From Microbulbifer flavimaris (lineage in GTDB: Bacteria; Pseudomonadota; Gammaproteobacteria; Pseudomonadales; Cellvibrionaceae): DNA of 64,000 nt. The DNA lies in assembly GCF_001641755.2 (NCBI RefSeq), contig NZ_LRFG02000002.1, forward strand, positions 868,001 through 932,000, given 5' to 3'. The translations under genes were made by a program, and so were the position numbers. Below, one piece after another: positions 7,711 to 16,555 of the stretch; the first letter of the stretch is position 1; every line of letters starts with the position of its first letter. The notes under the pieces are model-generated. The model had not been told where the DNA came from and searched no databases. It saw nothing but the letters and a program-made list of their open reading frames with translations.

Positions 7711-9621
7711 TCAGCCCTGCTGGACCTCTTCGATCCAGCGGTTGACCCGCTTCTCCAGCATCGGCAGCGGCAGGGCGCCACCACCTAGCACGGTGTCGTG
7801 GAAGCCGCGGATGTCGAACTTGTCGCCGAGCTGCTGTTTCGCCCGCTCACGCAGTTGCTCGATCTTCAGCATGCCGATCTTGTAGGAAGTGGCCTGGCCC
7901 GGCAGGGTCAGGTAACGGCGCACTTCGGAGCGCACGGCGCTCTCCGGGATGGCGGAGTTTTCCAGGAAGTATTCCACTGCCTGGTCCTGGCTCCAGCCCT
8001 TGGCGTGCATGCCGGTGTCCACCACCAGGCGGATGGCGCGCCACATTTCGGCGGTCAGGCGGCCGAAGTCCTTGTAGGGATCTTCAAACTGACCCATCTC
8101 CTTGGCGAGCTTCTCGGAGTACAGGGCCCAGCCCTCGATGTACGGCGTGAAGTGCGCCTGGGTGCGGAACTGCGGAATGCCCTCCAGCTCCTGCGCAATG
8201 GAGATCTGCATGTGGTGACCGGGGCTGCCCTCGTGGTAAGTCACGGTTTCCATGTCGGTGGTGGACAGGGCACTCATGTCGGACATATGTACATAGTAAG
8301 TGCCCGGACGGGAACCATCGGGAGTGCCGGACTGGTAGTGCTGGGCACCGCCCGGCACTTCGCGGAACGGCTCAACGCGCTTCACCACCAGCTCTGCCTT
8401 CGGCAGGATACCGAAGTATTCCGGCAGCTTCTTCTCGATGTCCGCCAGGAAGTCCCGGGTCTCCGTCAGGTAGCCCTCGCGACCCTCGTCGGTGTTGGGA
8501 TAGTAAAACTGGTCATCGGTGCGGATAAAGGTGAAAAATTCCTGCAGGTTGCCTTCGAAGCCTACCTGCTCCTTGATCGCCTCCATTTCCTGGCGGATAC
8601 GGGCCACTTCCAGCAGGCCGATCTCGTGTACCTGATCGGCGGTGAGGTCGGTGGTGGTGTAGTTGGCCAGGCGGTTGTTGTAGTAGGCCTCGCCATTCGG
8701 CAGGCTCGAGGCACCCTTCGGTTCCTCGCTGGCGTTTTCGCGATCCCCCTTCAGCCAGGCGATGTAATCATCGTAAACCGGCTTGAAGTTTTCCCTCAGG
8801 CTCTTCTCCACCTGGGACTGCATCTGCGCGGCAGTTTCATCATCGATCTTGCCGTCTTTCTTCAGCGACTCGATCTTGCCCTTGGCATCGGAGTAGAGCG
8901 GGGCCTCGCCTTCACCCTCAAACGGCGCGCCGGTAGTGACTTTCTGCGCACGCTCGATGGCCAGGTCGTAGGCGAAGCGCGGCGGGCGGATGCCATCTTT
9001 GGCTGACAGCTGGGCACGTTCCAGCATCTGTCCCATGGCGCGGCTGATGCCTTCGATACGGGCGATGTAGGCCTGCATGTCTTCCTCAGTCTCCACCTTG
9101 TGGATGTTGATCAGGAAGTTGGGCAGGGACGCCTCGGGACCACCCAGCTCACCGGCGAAATAGGAGTGGCGCTTGAAGGGCTCAGCGGCCTTGGCCTGCT
9201 CGTACTGGAATACCCACAGGTCATAGGATTCCTTGCCGGCCTTGGTGAGCTTGTCGTAATCGAAGTTGTTCTTCAGCTCCTCGACGGTCTTGGCCTTCCA
9301 GGCCAGTTCGCGGGCATCCGCCTCCTCGCTCATGTCATCGATCTGGTCGTACTGGTCCTTGCGGCCCAGGTAGCTGAGCTGGATCGGGCTGAACTGCAGC
9401 TGCTCCTCATAGCGGTCGTTGAACCACTCGGTCAGGCGCGCCGTCTCCGCCGCGGGATCGGTGGCCTGGTCCTTCGCCGGCGCAGCGGCCTCGGAAACCT
9501 GGGCGCTCTGCGCCTGTTGCGCAGCATCTGCGGCCTGGTTCGGATCTTCACCCTGGCACCCACTCAGGATGGCCAGAGCCAACAGGCTGGGAATCAGGGG
9601 GCTATGCAGCTTGGTTCGCAT
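7711..9621 (-). CDS. DUF885-family lipoprotein, putative metallopeptidase
   Basis: A 636-residue lipoprotein of the DUF885 family. The N-terminus has a signal peptide with lipobox Leu-Ser-Gly-Cys (Cys22), followed by an Ala/Gln-rich linker to about residue 55. The DUF885 domain fills the rest, with a late YHEGSPGHHMQ motif that resembles the zinc-binding site of gluzincin peptidases; the family is predicted to be peptidases, but substrates are poorly known. Without a retention Asp after Cys22 (it is Gln-Gly) it would be sorted to the outer membrane, facing the periplasm. The start ATG has GAGG 7 nt upstream. The gene carries its own terminator. Confidence 0.88.
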   Translation of the reverse strand: MRTKLHSPLIPSLLALAILSGCQGEDPNQAADAAQQAQSAQVSEAAAPAKDQATDPAAETARLTEWFNDRYEEQLQFSPIQLSYLGRKDQYDQIDDMSEEADARELAWKAKTVEELKNNFDYDKLTKAGKESYDLWVFQYEQAKAAEPFKRHSYFAGELGGPEASLPNFLINIHKVETEEDMQAYIARIEGISRAMGQMLERAQLSAKDGIRPPRFAYDLAIERAQKVTTGAPFEGEGEAPLYSDAKGKIESLKKDGKIDDETAAQMQSQVEKSLRENFKPVYDDYIAWLKGDRENASEEPKGASSLPNGEAYYNNRLANYTTTDLTADQVHEIGLLEVARIRQEMEAIKEQVGFEGNLQEFFTFIRTDDQFYYPNTDEGREGYLTETRDFLADIEKKLPEYFGILPKAELVVKRVEPFREVPGGAQHYQSGTPDGSRPGTYYVHMSDMSALSTTDMETVTYHEGSPGHHMQISIAQELEGIPQFRTQAHFTPYIEGWALYSEKLAKEMGQFEDPYKDFGRLTAEMWRAIRLVVDTGMHAKGWSQDQAVEYFLENSAIPESAVRSEVRRYLTLPGQATSYKIGMLKIEQLRERAKQQLGDKFDIRGFHDTVLGGGALPLPMLEKRVNRWIEEVQQG

Positions 9622-9849
9622 CTTGGTGCCTCGCTCAAAATATGCACAGAAAAAACGGCGCTTACTTTGACACGAAACGTAAGTGGAGTCGATTCCGACG
9701 CCCGCAAAGCCGCTACTTTCTGCGCCGAAGCGAGCTTCCTGTGGGATCAGCCCTAGCTGCGTTCGGGGCCGGTGCCCGCCGGCGCCAGTGGCCTCAGTGG
9801 CGCAGGGATCAGCCGGCGGGTCGACGCTGGACGGTTACTCGTTGAGTGG

Positions 9850-10692
9850 TTACTCGTGGACGACTTTCTCTTTCGGTGTTTCCGCCGTCTGGTTGATGAT
9901 ATGCAGCTCCCGCTGCGGGAAGGGGATGCTCAGCCCCTCACGCTCCAGCGCCGGCTTCAGCTGCTTCATCAGTGACCAGTACACTTCCCAGTACTCGTCC
10001 GTGCGGGTCCAGGCGCGCAGGTGCAGGTTTACGGAGCTGTCCGCCAGTGCGCGCACCGCGAAGGCGGGCTCTGGCTCGGGGAGAATGCGCGATTCATCGG
10101 CCACCAGCTGGCGCAGCACCGCCATGCCTTTCTCGATGTCGTCCTTATAGGCGATGCCGGCGATGATCTCGATACGGCGGGTGGCATTGCGGGAGTAATT
10201 GATCAGGTTCTGACCCCAGACATTGCTATTCGGCGCGGAGATACAGAGCCCGTCCACCGTGTCCAAGCGGGTGGTAAAGAGCCCCACCTCGCGAACCGTA
10301 CCCAGCGTATCGCCGAACTGGATGGTGTCGCCGACCCGGAAAGGACGCAGGCCAAGCAGAATGAAACCGGCAGCAATATTCTGCAGGGTGTCTTTGAGGG
10401 CCAGGCCTACCGCGATACCGGCGGCACCCAGCAGAGCCACCAGGCTGGTGGTGTTGACTCCGAAGCGGTCGAGCACCACCAGGGCACCGATCGCATACAC
10501 CGCCCAGACCACCATGTTGCTCAGCACCGGAATCAACGTCGCATCCAGGCGGCCGGACAGCCGGCGCACGCCCCGGCGCGCCAGGCGCGCGGCGATATAG
10601 GTGACAAGCAGGATCAGCAATGCACTGCCGAGCTTCAGGGCTCCGGCCATCATCAGCGGCCAGTATTGGTCGGTAAGCTGTTGCAGGTCCAT
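9850..10692 (-). CDS. MscS-family mechanosensitive channel
   Basis: A 280-residue inner-membrane channel of the small-conductance mechanosensitive (MscS) type, which releases solutes on hypo-osmotic shock. Three N-terminal helices end in the pore-lining TM3 (SLVALLGAAGIAVGLALKD, roughly residues 85-105), the glycine/alanine-rich signature of MscS, followed by the cytosolic beta domain (PFRVGDTIQF) and the alpha-beta domain. Length equals that of E. coli MscS (286 residues). AAAGGAGG sits 5 nt before the ATG at 10692; the upstream in-frame ATG at 10710 has no such site. Confidence 0.95.
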   Translation of the reverse strand: MDLQQLTDQYWPLMMAGALKLGSALLILLVTYIAARLARRGVRRLSGRLDATLIPVLSNMVVWAVYAIGALVVLDRFGVNTTSLVALLGAAGIAVGLALKDTLQNIAAGFILLGLRPFRVGDTIQFGDTLGTVREVGLFTTRLDTVDGLCISAPNSNVWGQNLINYSRNATRRIEIIAGIAYKDDIEKGMAVLRQLVADESRILPEPEPAFAVRALADSSVNLHLRAWTRTDEYWEVYWSLMKQLKPALEREGLSIPFPQRELHIINQTAETPKEKVVHE

Positions 10693-10759
10693 GGAGTCCT
10701 CCTTTGGCAATAGGCGTCAGCCCTGCAGCATACGCCAACTCCCGGGCAATCGCAGCGGC

Positions 10760-11353
10760 TCAGAGGAGGTTTTTGGTCCTCGCCTCCTCGACACAGAGGC
10801 GGTGAGCCGGGCAGGTTACCAGATGGTCGTTGACCATACCGGTGGCCTGCATATGGGCGTACATAATGGTGGAACCCACGAAACTGAAGCCCGCTTTCTT
10901 GAGGGCTTTGCTCATGGCATCGGATTGCGAAGTGGTGGCAGGGATCTCGGCCATGGTGCGCGGTTGGTTGACGATGACCCGCCCTCCGGTGAACTGCCAG
11001 AGAAAATCTGACAGCGGTTGCCCGCGCTCGCGCAGCGCGAGGTAGGCCCGGGCGTTTTTGACCGCAGATTCCACCTTCAGGCGGTTGCGGATAATGCCCG
11101 GGTCCCGCAGCAATTTTTCGATTCTTTTTGGGGTGTAGCGGGCAATTTTTTCCGCATCGAAGTTATCGAGCAGCCGCCGGTAATTTTCCCGTTTGTTCAA
11201 CACCGTGATCCAGGACAGCCCCGCCTGGGCGCCCTCCAGAATCAGGAATTCAAACAGCTTGCCATCATCAGTGACCGGCCGCCCCCACTCCTCATCGTGG
11301 TACTGCTGATACAGCGGTGTCGACAGACACCAGTCACAGCGATGTTCGCTCAT
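10760..11353 (-). CDS. tag: DNA-3-methyladenine glycosylase I
   Basis: A 197-residue base-excision repair enzyme that removes 3-methyladenine from alkylated DNA. All family landmarks are visible: the N-terminal zinc ligands (Cys in RCDWC, His in YHDEEWG) and the C-terminal ones (His and Cys near residues 176-187, in HLVTCPAH), plus EGAQAGLSWITVLNKR, which lines the base pocket. The length matches E. coli Tag (187). It follows the epimerase gene and the tiny membrane ORF on the same strand with a 25-nt gap, suggesting co-transcription. Confidence 0.96.
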   Translation of the reverse strand: MSEHRCDWCLSTPLYQQYHDEEWGRPVTDDGKLFEFLILEGAQAGLSWITVLNKRENYRRLLDNFDAEKIARYTPKRIEKLLRDPGIIRNRLKVESAVKNARAYLALRERGQPLSDFLWQFTGGRVIVNQPRTMAEIPATTSQSDAMSKALKKAGFSFVGSTIMYAHMQATGMVNDHLVTCPAHRLCVEEARTKNLL

Positions 11354-11378
11354 TATTTTCCTCGCTGCTTTTGTTCGA

Positions 11379-11468
11379 CTACTGCGCGCCGGAGAAGAAG
11401 TAATGCTGGATCAACTGCAATACCAGCAGGGTCATCACCAACAGAAAAATGATATTGCCCCGATTCAC
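11379..11468 (-). CDS. Possible 29-residue membrane mini-protein
   Basis: A GTG-started frame of 30 codons whose GTG overlaps the TGA stop of the upstream epimerase gene, with AAGGAG placed 8 nt before it inside the last epimerase codons. The predicted product is almost one transmembrane helix (IIFLLVMTLLVLQLI at about residues 6-20) with an Asn-Arg start and a short polar end. The stop-start overlap and strong ribosome-binding site argue for translational coupling. No similarity is recognised. Chance is possible because the frame is short. Confidence 0.5.
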   Translation of the reverse strand: MNRGNIIFLLVMTLLVLQLIQHYFFSGAQ

Positions 11469-12484
11469 GCCGATATCTCCTTCGCCACTTCCTTCTGATT
11501 GCCCTGGAGCAAGCCCTGCCCAATCAACCAGTCGCGACTCTCGCGCAGCATACGCTCCAGCGGAACATCACCGCGGTACCCGAGCTCTCGTCGTGCCTTG
11601 TCGCAGTTGGCCGTCACTCGCCGCGTAATCAGGGCGGCCTTTTCCGGTGTGATTCTCGGCTCTTTGCCGGTAACACGTGAAAACAGGTCGGATAGCTGTC
11701 CCACCAAGTGAATGACCGCCGCCGGGGTCGTACGCTCGGGAACCGGCTTGCCCAGTAATCGGGCGATCTCGCTGAAAAACTCCAGGAAACTGGCATCGAT
11801 TCCGGCGAGGATATAGTTCTCCCCGCTGCGGCCCTTCTCGTAGGCAGCGATATGTGCCTTCGCCACCTCGGCCGCATGGCAGAAGGAACCATTGCCCGGC
11901 GGCACTCCGGGCAACTGATCGTCCTGGATCAGAAAAAACGTCTGGGCCCAGCTACTGGTATCGTATTTGCCGACAATCGCACAGGGGTTCAGGAAAACCG
12001 CATCCAGCCCTCTCTCGATCTCCTTGCGGACCGCCAACTCTGCGCGCTTCTTGGTATAGAGATAACCGTAGCGGGGATCATCGGCCAGCTGCGGGCTCTG
12101 CTCATCGATGGGGCGCTTCTGGTAGCCGTAGGCAGAGATAGAGCTGGTCACCACCATCCGCCCGACCTTCTTTTCCCGAGCAACGCGAGCGAGATTGGCC
12201 GAACCCTCGACATTGTCCCGCCACTGCTGCTCGCGTCCTCCCCGCCACATGCTGGTATTGGCAGCCACATGGAATACCGCATCGATGCCCTCCGGCACCG
12301 CACGGTGCAGGGAATCCATGTCATTCAGGCTTCCCGGCACCAGCTCCGCACCCAGTGATTCCGCAAGCCGGGTGTCCGAGCCCTGCCGGTGCATGGCGGT
12401 CACACGCCAGCCCTCTGAGAGCAGCTGCTCGATCAGGTTGGCACCGAGGAAACCGGTACCGCCGGTGATAAACGCATGTTTCAT
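11465..12484 (-). CDS. NAD(P)-dependent epimerase/dehydratase (extended SDR)
   Basis: A 339-residue extended short-chain dehydrogenase of the dihydroflavonol reductase/3-beta-HSD-like branch. The Rossmann dinucleotide loop GGTGFLG lies at residues 7-13, followed by an Arg in MHRQGSD that would suit NADP. The catalytic Ser cluster TSSISAYG and a Tyr-X3-Lys (YLYTK) are present. The substrate cannot be read from sequence; the family acts on sugars, sterols and small aldehydes. The ATG at 12484 puts the cofactor loop at the N-terminus as normal; an upstream frame to 12583 would run through a hairpin element and is rejected. It heads a likely operon with the 29-residue ORF and tag. Confidence 0.9.
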   Translation of the reverse strand: MKHAFITGGTGFLGANLIEQLLSEGWRVTAMHRQGSDTRLAESLGAELVPGSLNDMDSLHRAVPEGIDAVFHVAANTSMWRGGREQQWRDNVEGSANLARVAREKKVGRMVVTSSISAYGYQKRPIDEQSPQLADDPRYGYLYTKKRAELAVRKEIERGLDAVFLNPCAIVGKYDTSSWAQTFFLIQDDQLPGVPPGNGSFCHAAEVAKAHIAAYEKGRSGENYILAGIDASFLEFFSEIARLLGKPVPERTTPAAVIHLVGQLSDLFSRVTGKEPRITPEKAALITRRVTANCDKARRELGYRGDVPLERMLRESRDWLIGQGLLQGNQKEVAKEISA

Positions 12485-12532
12485 TGGCTTTGAGCTCTTA
12501 TTGACCTTACTTGTACTAGCTAAGCTCGGGGC

Positions 12533-12604
12533 GGGAAGGCCAGAAACCTTCTTGAGAAAAAGCCTGATCGGCAAATATTTCACAAAAAGGTTTCTGGCCG
12601 TCCC
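12533..12604. repeat. Hairpin element 1 with shared 24-nt loop
   Basis: Two 24-nt arms (12533-12556 and 12581-12604) pair in 21 of 24 positions, with a 13-bp uninterrupted core ggccagaaacctt/aaggtttctggcc. They flank a 24-nt loop (12557-12580) that includes gcctgatcggcaaatattt. The same loop in reverse complement, with its closing G-C pair, recurs in element 2 at 12715-12738, although the stems are unrelated. The element lies upstream of the epimerase start, in the leader of that leftward gene. Not a REP or terminator pattern that I know. Confidence 0.85.
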
Positions 12605-12691
12605 TCACACCTATAGCCTTGCCCCCTGAATAGACATCCTGAGTTTGCGAACCAAGCTACCATTCATTGGAATCTCGCGATACTGATTCAT

Positions 12692-12761
12692 AAAAGCGCG
12701 GGTGACCTCCCGGGAAATATTTGCCGATCAGGCTTTTTCCCGGGAGGTCACCTGCGCTTTT
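12692..12761. repeat. Hairpin element 2 with shared 24-nt loop
   Basis: Two 23-nt arms (12692-12714 and 12739-12761) pair in 22 of 23 positions, with an aaaagcgc/gcgctttt base and a ggtgacctcccggg core. The loop at 12715-12738 is the exact reverse complement of the loop of element 1. With the A-run and T-run at the base it could work as a bidirectional intrinsic terminator, in particular for the leftward peptidase gene ending at 12797. The rest of the 12485-12796 gap shows no further gene. Confidence 0.85.
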
Positions 12762-12796
12762 CCACTAGATTTGCTGGCCGCAACACCGTGGATGTA

Positions 12797-14908
12797 TCAA
12801 TCGACTTTCATACCCAGCTGATCCGCCAGGAATACATACTGGTTGGTAAAGTCTTCCACCTGCATCCACACCGGCTTGCCGGCACCATGGCCCGCTCGGG
12901 TTTCCACGGCCAGGTAAATCGGATTCTCACAGCCCTGATCCCGCTGCAGCGCGGCAGCAAATTTGTAGCTGTGCCAGGGTACCACGCGATCATCGCGGTC
13001 GGCGGTGGTGATCAGCGTGGCGGGATAACATTTGCCTTTTTCCGTGTTGTGAACGGGTGAGTAGGCATGGAGCGCTTCAAACTCCTCCCTGTTTTCACTC
13101 AGGCCGTAGTCGCTGGACCACTGGCGCGCATTGGCGGACGCCGTGTGGTAACGCAGCATATCCAGCACCCCCACAATAGGCAGCGCCACGGCGAACAGAT
13201 CCGGGCGCTGGACCATGGTTGCCCCGACCAGCAGACCACCGTTGGAACGGCCCATGATGGCCAGCTTGTCTTTCGAAGTTACTTTTTCATCGATCAGCCA
13301 TTCGGCCGCGGCGATAAAGTCATCGAAGACATTTTGCTTCAGGGTCTTGGTGCCGGCCTTGTGCCAGTCAGCACCGTACTCACTGCCACCGCGCAGATTC
13401 ACCATGGCCAGGGTGCCGCCCATATCCAGCCAGCCGGCGAAGCGGGTATAGAACTGCGGCAGCTGTGCCGCATTGAAACCGCCATAGCCGTATAGCAGCG
13501 TCGGGTTAGTGCCGTCGCGCTTCATATCCTTGCGATGCACAAGGAACATGGGGACACGGGTGCCGTCCTTGCTCTCAAAGAAATGCTGGCTGACGGTGAG
13601 CTCGGAGAAGTCCGCCGGGTAGTCCGGGGTTTTTACTTTCTCGCTTTTACCCGTTTTGACGTCCAGTTTGTAAATCGCGGGCGGAGTGAGGAAATTGCTG
13701 AAGGCATAGTAGGTTTCGGGATCGTCGGGCTCCCCGTAGAAGCCCTCTGCGGTGCCCATGCCCGGCAGCTTCAGTTCATACTGTTGTTTGCCATCCAGGT
13801 CGGTGACCACCACCTTGGACCTGGCATCCTCCAGGTAGTGGAGCACCAGGCGCTCACCGACCAGACTGGCTGACTGCAAGGCATTTTTTTGCTCGGCAAC
13901 CAGCTCATTCCAGTCTTCTCGTTGGGGTTTGTCCAGATCAATGGCGATCACGCGGCCGTTGGGAGCGTCTGCATTGGTCTCGAAGAAGAAAGTCTTGCCG
14001 CTATTGCCCAGATAACTATAGAGCGCGTCCCAGTCATCGAGCAGCTTCACGACCTTGCCATCTTTTTTCCGCAGATCGCGGTAGTAGATGGCGTTACTGT
14101 CGTAACCATCGAAAATGGTAAAGACCAGGTAGTTACCGTCGTGGCTCAACTGCCCGTCTGGGTTACGGGTGGGATGGTCGGTGATTTCATAGACTAGCTT
14201 GTCATCACTCTGCGGCTGCCCCAGCTTGTGGAAATATACGGCCACCTGCTTACTGTCGTCGGCAGAGCCATCCGCATTGAATGGATAGCGGCTGTAATAA
14301 AAGCCTGACTCGTCCTTGGCCCAGCTGACGCCGCTGAATTTGATGCCGGTCAGCACATCCTCGAGATCACTGCCGCTTTTCAGATCCCGCACGTGGTAGT
14401 CGGTCCAGTCGGTGCCGCCATCCGAGGTGCCGTAAGCCAGGTAACGGCCTTTGGGGCTCACCGCGTAACGCTTGGCGGCAATGGTGCCGTCCTCACTCAG
14501 TTTGCGCGGATCGAGGATCGTGTCCGCCTCGCCTTTACCCAGGTTATCGGTGCGGTAGAAGACACTCTGGTCCCAGGTACCGTCGTTGTACTCGTAGAAC
14601 ACCTTTCCGGCCTTCTTGTAAGGCACGCCGTACTGTTCGTACTGCCAGAGCTCAGTAAGGCGATCGTTGATTTTCTGCCAACCGGGCAGCTGCTTCAGCG
14701 CCGGCAGAGAGAAATCGTTCTGGGCGGCCACCCACTTATCCACTGCGTCGGACTCGAGGTCTTCGAGCCAGCGGTAGGGGTCGCTCACCTTGGTGTTGAA
14801 GTAGTTGTCGACCTGCTCGACGGTTTTTGTCTCGGGGTAGTCGCCTGCGGCGAACGCCAACCCACAGGTCAGCGCGCCCGCAGCCAGCGCCATCAGCTGT
14901 TTTTTCAT
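12797..14908 (-). CDS. Secreted prolyl oligopeptidase (S9A)
   Basis: A 703-residue serine peptidase of family S9A, which cuts short peptides after proline. A signal peptide (residues 1-21, ending Ala-Phe-Ala-Ala) indicates periplasmic location. The N-terminal YPETKTVEQVDNYF and SDPYRWLED segments and the seven-bladed propeller (about 80-430) precede the alpha/beta-hydrolase domain. Catalytic residues are visible: Ser in GRSNGG (about 554), Asp in DRDDRVVP (about 638) and His in RAGHGAG (about 671). Length matches the family. The start has GGAA about 8 nt upstream. Element 2 follows its stop and may be its terminator. Confidence 0.96.
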   Translation of the reverse strand: MKKQLMALAAGALTCGLAFAAGDYPETKTVEQVDNYFNTKVSDPYRWLEDLESDAVDKWVAAQNDFSLPALKQLPGWQKINDRLTELWQYEQYGVPYKKAGKVFYEYNDGTWDQSVFYRTDNLGKGEADTILDPRKLSEDGTIAAKRYAVSPKGRYLAYGTSDGGTDWTDYHVRDLKSGSDLEDVLTGIKFSGVSWAKDESGFYYSRYPFNADGSADDSKQVAVYFHKLGQPQSDDKLVYEITDHPTRNPDGQLSHDGNYLVFTIFDGYDSNAIYYRDLRKKDGKVVKLLDDWDALYSYLGNSGKTFFFETNADAPNGRVIAIDLDKPQREDWNELVAEQKNALQSASLVGERLVLHYLEDARSKVVVTDLDGKQQYELKLPGMGTAEGFYGEPDDPETYYAFSNFLTPPAIYKLDVKTGKSEKVKTPDYPADFSELTVSQHFFESKDGTRVPMFLVHRKDMKRDGTNPTLLYGYGGFNAAQLPQFYTRFAGWLDMGGTLAMVNLRGGSEYGADWHKAGTKTLKQNVFDDFIAAAEWLIDEKVTSKDKLAIMGRSNGGLLVGATMVQRPDLFAVALPIVGVLDMLRYHTASANARQWSSDYGLSENREEFEALHAYSPVHNTEKGKCYPATLITTADRDDRVVPWHSYKFAAALQRDQGCENPIYLAVETRAGHGAGKPVWMQVEDFTNQYVFLADQLGMKVD

Positions 14909-15008
14909 GAAGTCGGTTCCGGTTTTGTCTCGCCAAACAGTTGGTTAATCTAGGGGATTTCGTGGACCGGTGCCACAGTGTGGCAAGGCAGCAAGAGGAG
15001 AACCTGCG

Positions 15009-15446
15009 GTGAGGGGACTGATTCAGCGTGTCAGCCATGCAAAAGTGGATGTGGCGGGAGAAACGGTCGGCGCCATCGAGCACGGCCTGTTACTGCTACT
15101 GGGTGTGGAGGCTCGGGACGATCGCGGCACGGCAGATAAACTGCTGCAGAAAGTGTTGCACTACCGGGTGTTCGGCGACGAGAACGGCCGCATGAACCGC
15201 AATGTGCAGCAGGCCGGGGGAGGGCTGCTCGTGGTCAGCCAGTTCACCCTGGTGGCGGATACCGCCCGTGGCCTGCGCCCCAGCTTCAGCAAAGGCGCCA
15301 GCCCGGCGCAGGCCGAGGCCTTGTATGACTATTTCGTCGAGCGTGCCCGAGCTCAGTTGTCTCCCGTGGCCAGCGGGGTATTCGCAGCAGACATGCAGGT
15401 CTCACTGTTGAATGATGGCCCGGTGACCTTCCTGCTGGAGTCCTGA
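15009..15446 (+). CDS. dtd: D-aminoacyl-tRNA deacylase
   Basis: A 145-residue enzyme that hydrolyses D-aminoacyl-tRNAs (and glycyl-tRNA-Ala) to protect translation, acting in the cytoplasm as a dimer. Signature motifs SQFTLVADT (active site) and the C-terminal [10 protein letters not shown] are intact. The GTG at 15009, with AGGAG 8 nt upstream, gives exactly the usual family length and N-terminus ([12 protein letters not shown]). The last 94 nt overlap, on the opposite strand, the 3' end of the aminopeptidase gene. Confidence 0.96.
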   Translation: MRGLIQRVSHAKVDVAGETVGAIEHGLLLLLGVEARDDRGTADKLLQKVLHYRVFGDENGRMNRNVQQAGGGLLVVSQFTLVADTARGLRPSFSKGASPAQAEALYDYFVERARAQLSPVASGVFAADMQVSLLNDGPVTFLLES

Positions 15447-16522
15447 TAGTTCGCCGCCAGGGTGTCCAGGCGTCGATTGCGCTCGTCTTTGTCCAGCTTG
15501 CCGAGTTTCTCTGTCGCCCGGTAGAAATCCTCCCAGCCATCGCTCTGCCTGTAGAGCTGCTGGAAGGCCGGCACCCGCGACTGGTACTCGGAAACCAGGG
15601 CCAGGGTGGCGTTGTTGGTTTTCTCGATATAGGCCCGGTAGCGGTTCGGGTAAGCCCAGCCGGCAGAGAGCTCACGATAGCACTGGCGTAACTGTGCCAG
15701 CGTACCCGCTTTCTGTTGTCGCTGAACGTCCCTGGGCTGGTCGCTATCGTAAATCGCCTTCAGCTGGCGCCGGGCCGTCATCATCAGGGCGTTGACCGCC
15801 CTGGCCTCGGCGATGCGATTGGCCGCCGGCCCGTCGATCCCGTGTCGACGTCGCCAGTCCGGCAGTGCCAGCTGGGCCACTGCGGTGGCAAAGCTTTCGT
15901 TGAATTGGGTGTCCCCCGATATATAGACCCGTCGATGAGCCAGCTCGTGGAACAACAGGCCCGCGAGCCGTTCCGGGGGCCAGTGAACAAAGCTGGACAT
16001 GACCGGATCATCAAACCAGCCCAGGGTGCTGTAGGCCGGTACCGGCCCCAGGTAGACATCGTAACCTTCACCAGCCAGTTGCTCCGCCTTATCCCGCGCC
16101 GACGACTTGCGGAAATAGCCCCGGTAACTGGCACAGCCGGCGATGGGGTAGCACCAGCGCTTGGGCTTGAGGGAAAACTCCGGTGCTGCCAGCACGTTCC
16201 AGACCGGGTAATCGTCTTCCAGCTTCACGTAAGCGCCGTAGGCGCGACCCACCGGCAGTTTCAATTCCCCGGAGGCGTAGGCCCGGATGGACTGTACCAG
16301 CGCCAGTTGCTGCTGCAGTTTCGCGTCTGTATCCGGGGCTGCGGCGATATCCTCGATGGGCTCCCGCGCCGCCAGGATACGCATTTGCCCGGTGGCTGCC
16401 TGGGTGTAATAGCCGGCAGTTTCACAGCCCAATAACAGCAAGGTGGCCATTACAGGGGCCAGCAGGCGCCAAGAATAGTGCCAGTCAATCCCTTCCCTGC
16501 TGCTATACACTTGGTAGTCCAT
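15353..16522 (-). CDS. Putative lipoprotein aminopeptidase (PF10023-like)
   Basis: A 389-residue predicted metallo-aminopeptidase anchored as a lipoprotein. The N-terminus has a hydrophobic stretch ending in a lipobox Leu-Leu-Gly-Cys (Cys33 with the start used). The catalytic zinc motif HELAH lies around residue 191, followed by [11 protein letters not shown], whose Glu is the third ligand in this family. The ATG at 16522 is uncertain, as the ribosome-binding site is weak (AGAAG) and the next in-frame ATG (16450) gives a too-short signal. The last 31 codons overlap dtd on the other strand, giving a C-terminal tail that may be recent or under-conserved. Confidence 0.82.
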   Translation of the reverse strand: MDYQVYSSREGIDWHYSWRLLAPVMATLLLLGCETAGYYTQAATGQMRILAAREPIEDIAAAPDTDAKLQQQLALVQSIRAYASGELKLPVGRAYGAYVKLEDDYPVWNVLAAPEFSLKPKRWCYPIAGCASYRGYFRKSSARDKAEQLAGEGYDVYLGPVPAYSTLGWFDDPVMSSFVHWPPERLAGLLFHELAHRRVYISGDTQFNESFATAVAQLALPDWRRRHGIDGPAANRIAEARAVNALMMTARRQLKAIYDSDQPRDVQRQQKAGTLAQLRQCYRELSAGWAYPNRYRAYIEKTNNATLALVSEYQSRVPAFQQLYRQSDGWEDFYRATEKLGKLDKDERNRRLDTLAANYQDSSRKVTGPSFNSETCMSAANTPLATGDN

Positions 16523-16555
16523 TCATTCTTCTGGTCAGTTTCGGGGAGGGCAGCC

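Noticed and set aside
12485-12583. 33-codon N-terminal extension of the epimerase
   Set aside because: The extension runs through hairpin element 1 and would place the Rossmann loop away from the N-terminus; the ATG at 12484 gives the family-typical start.
12557-12738. 182-nt MITE with 24-bp terminal inverted repeats
   Set aside because: The inverted repeats are real, but the DNA just outside each repeat is complementary to the DNA just inside, which an ordinary MITE insertion would not create. Kept instead as twin hairpins.
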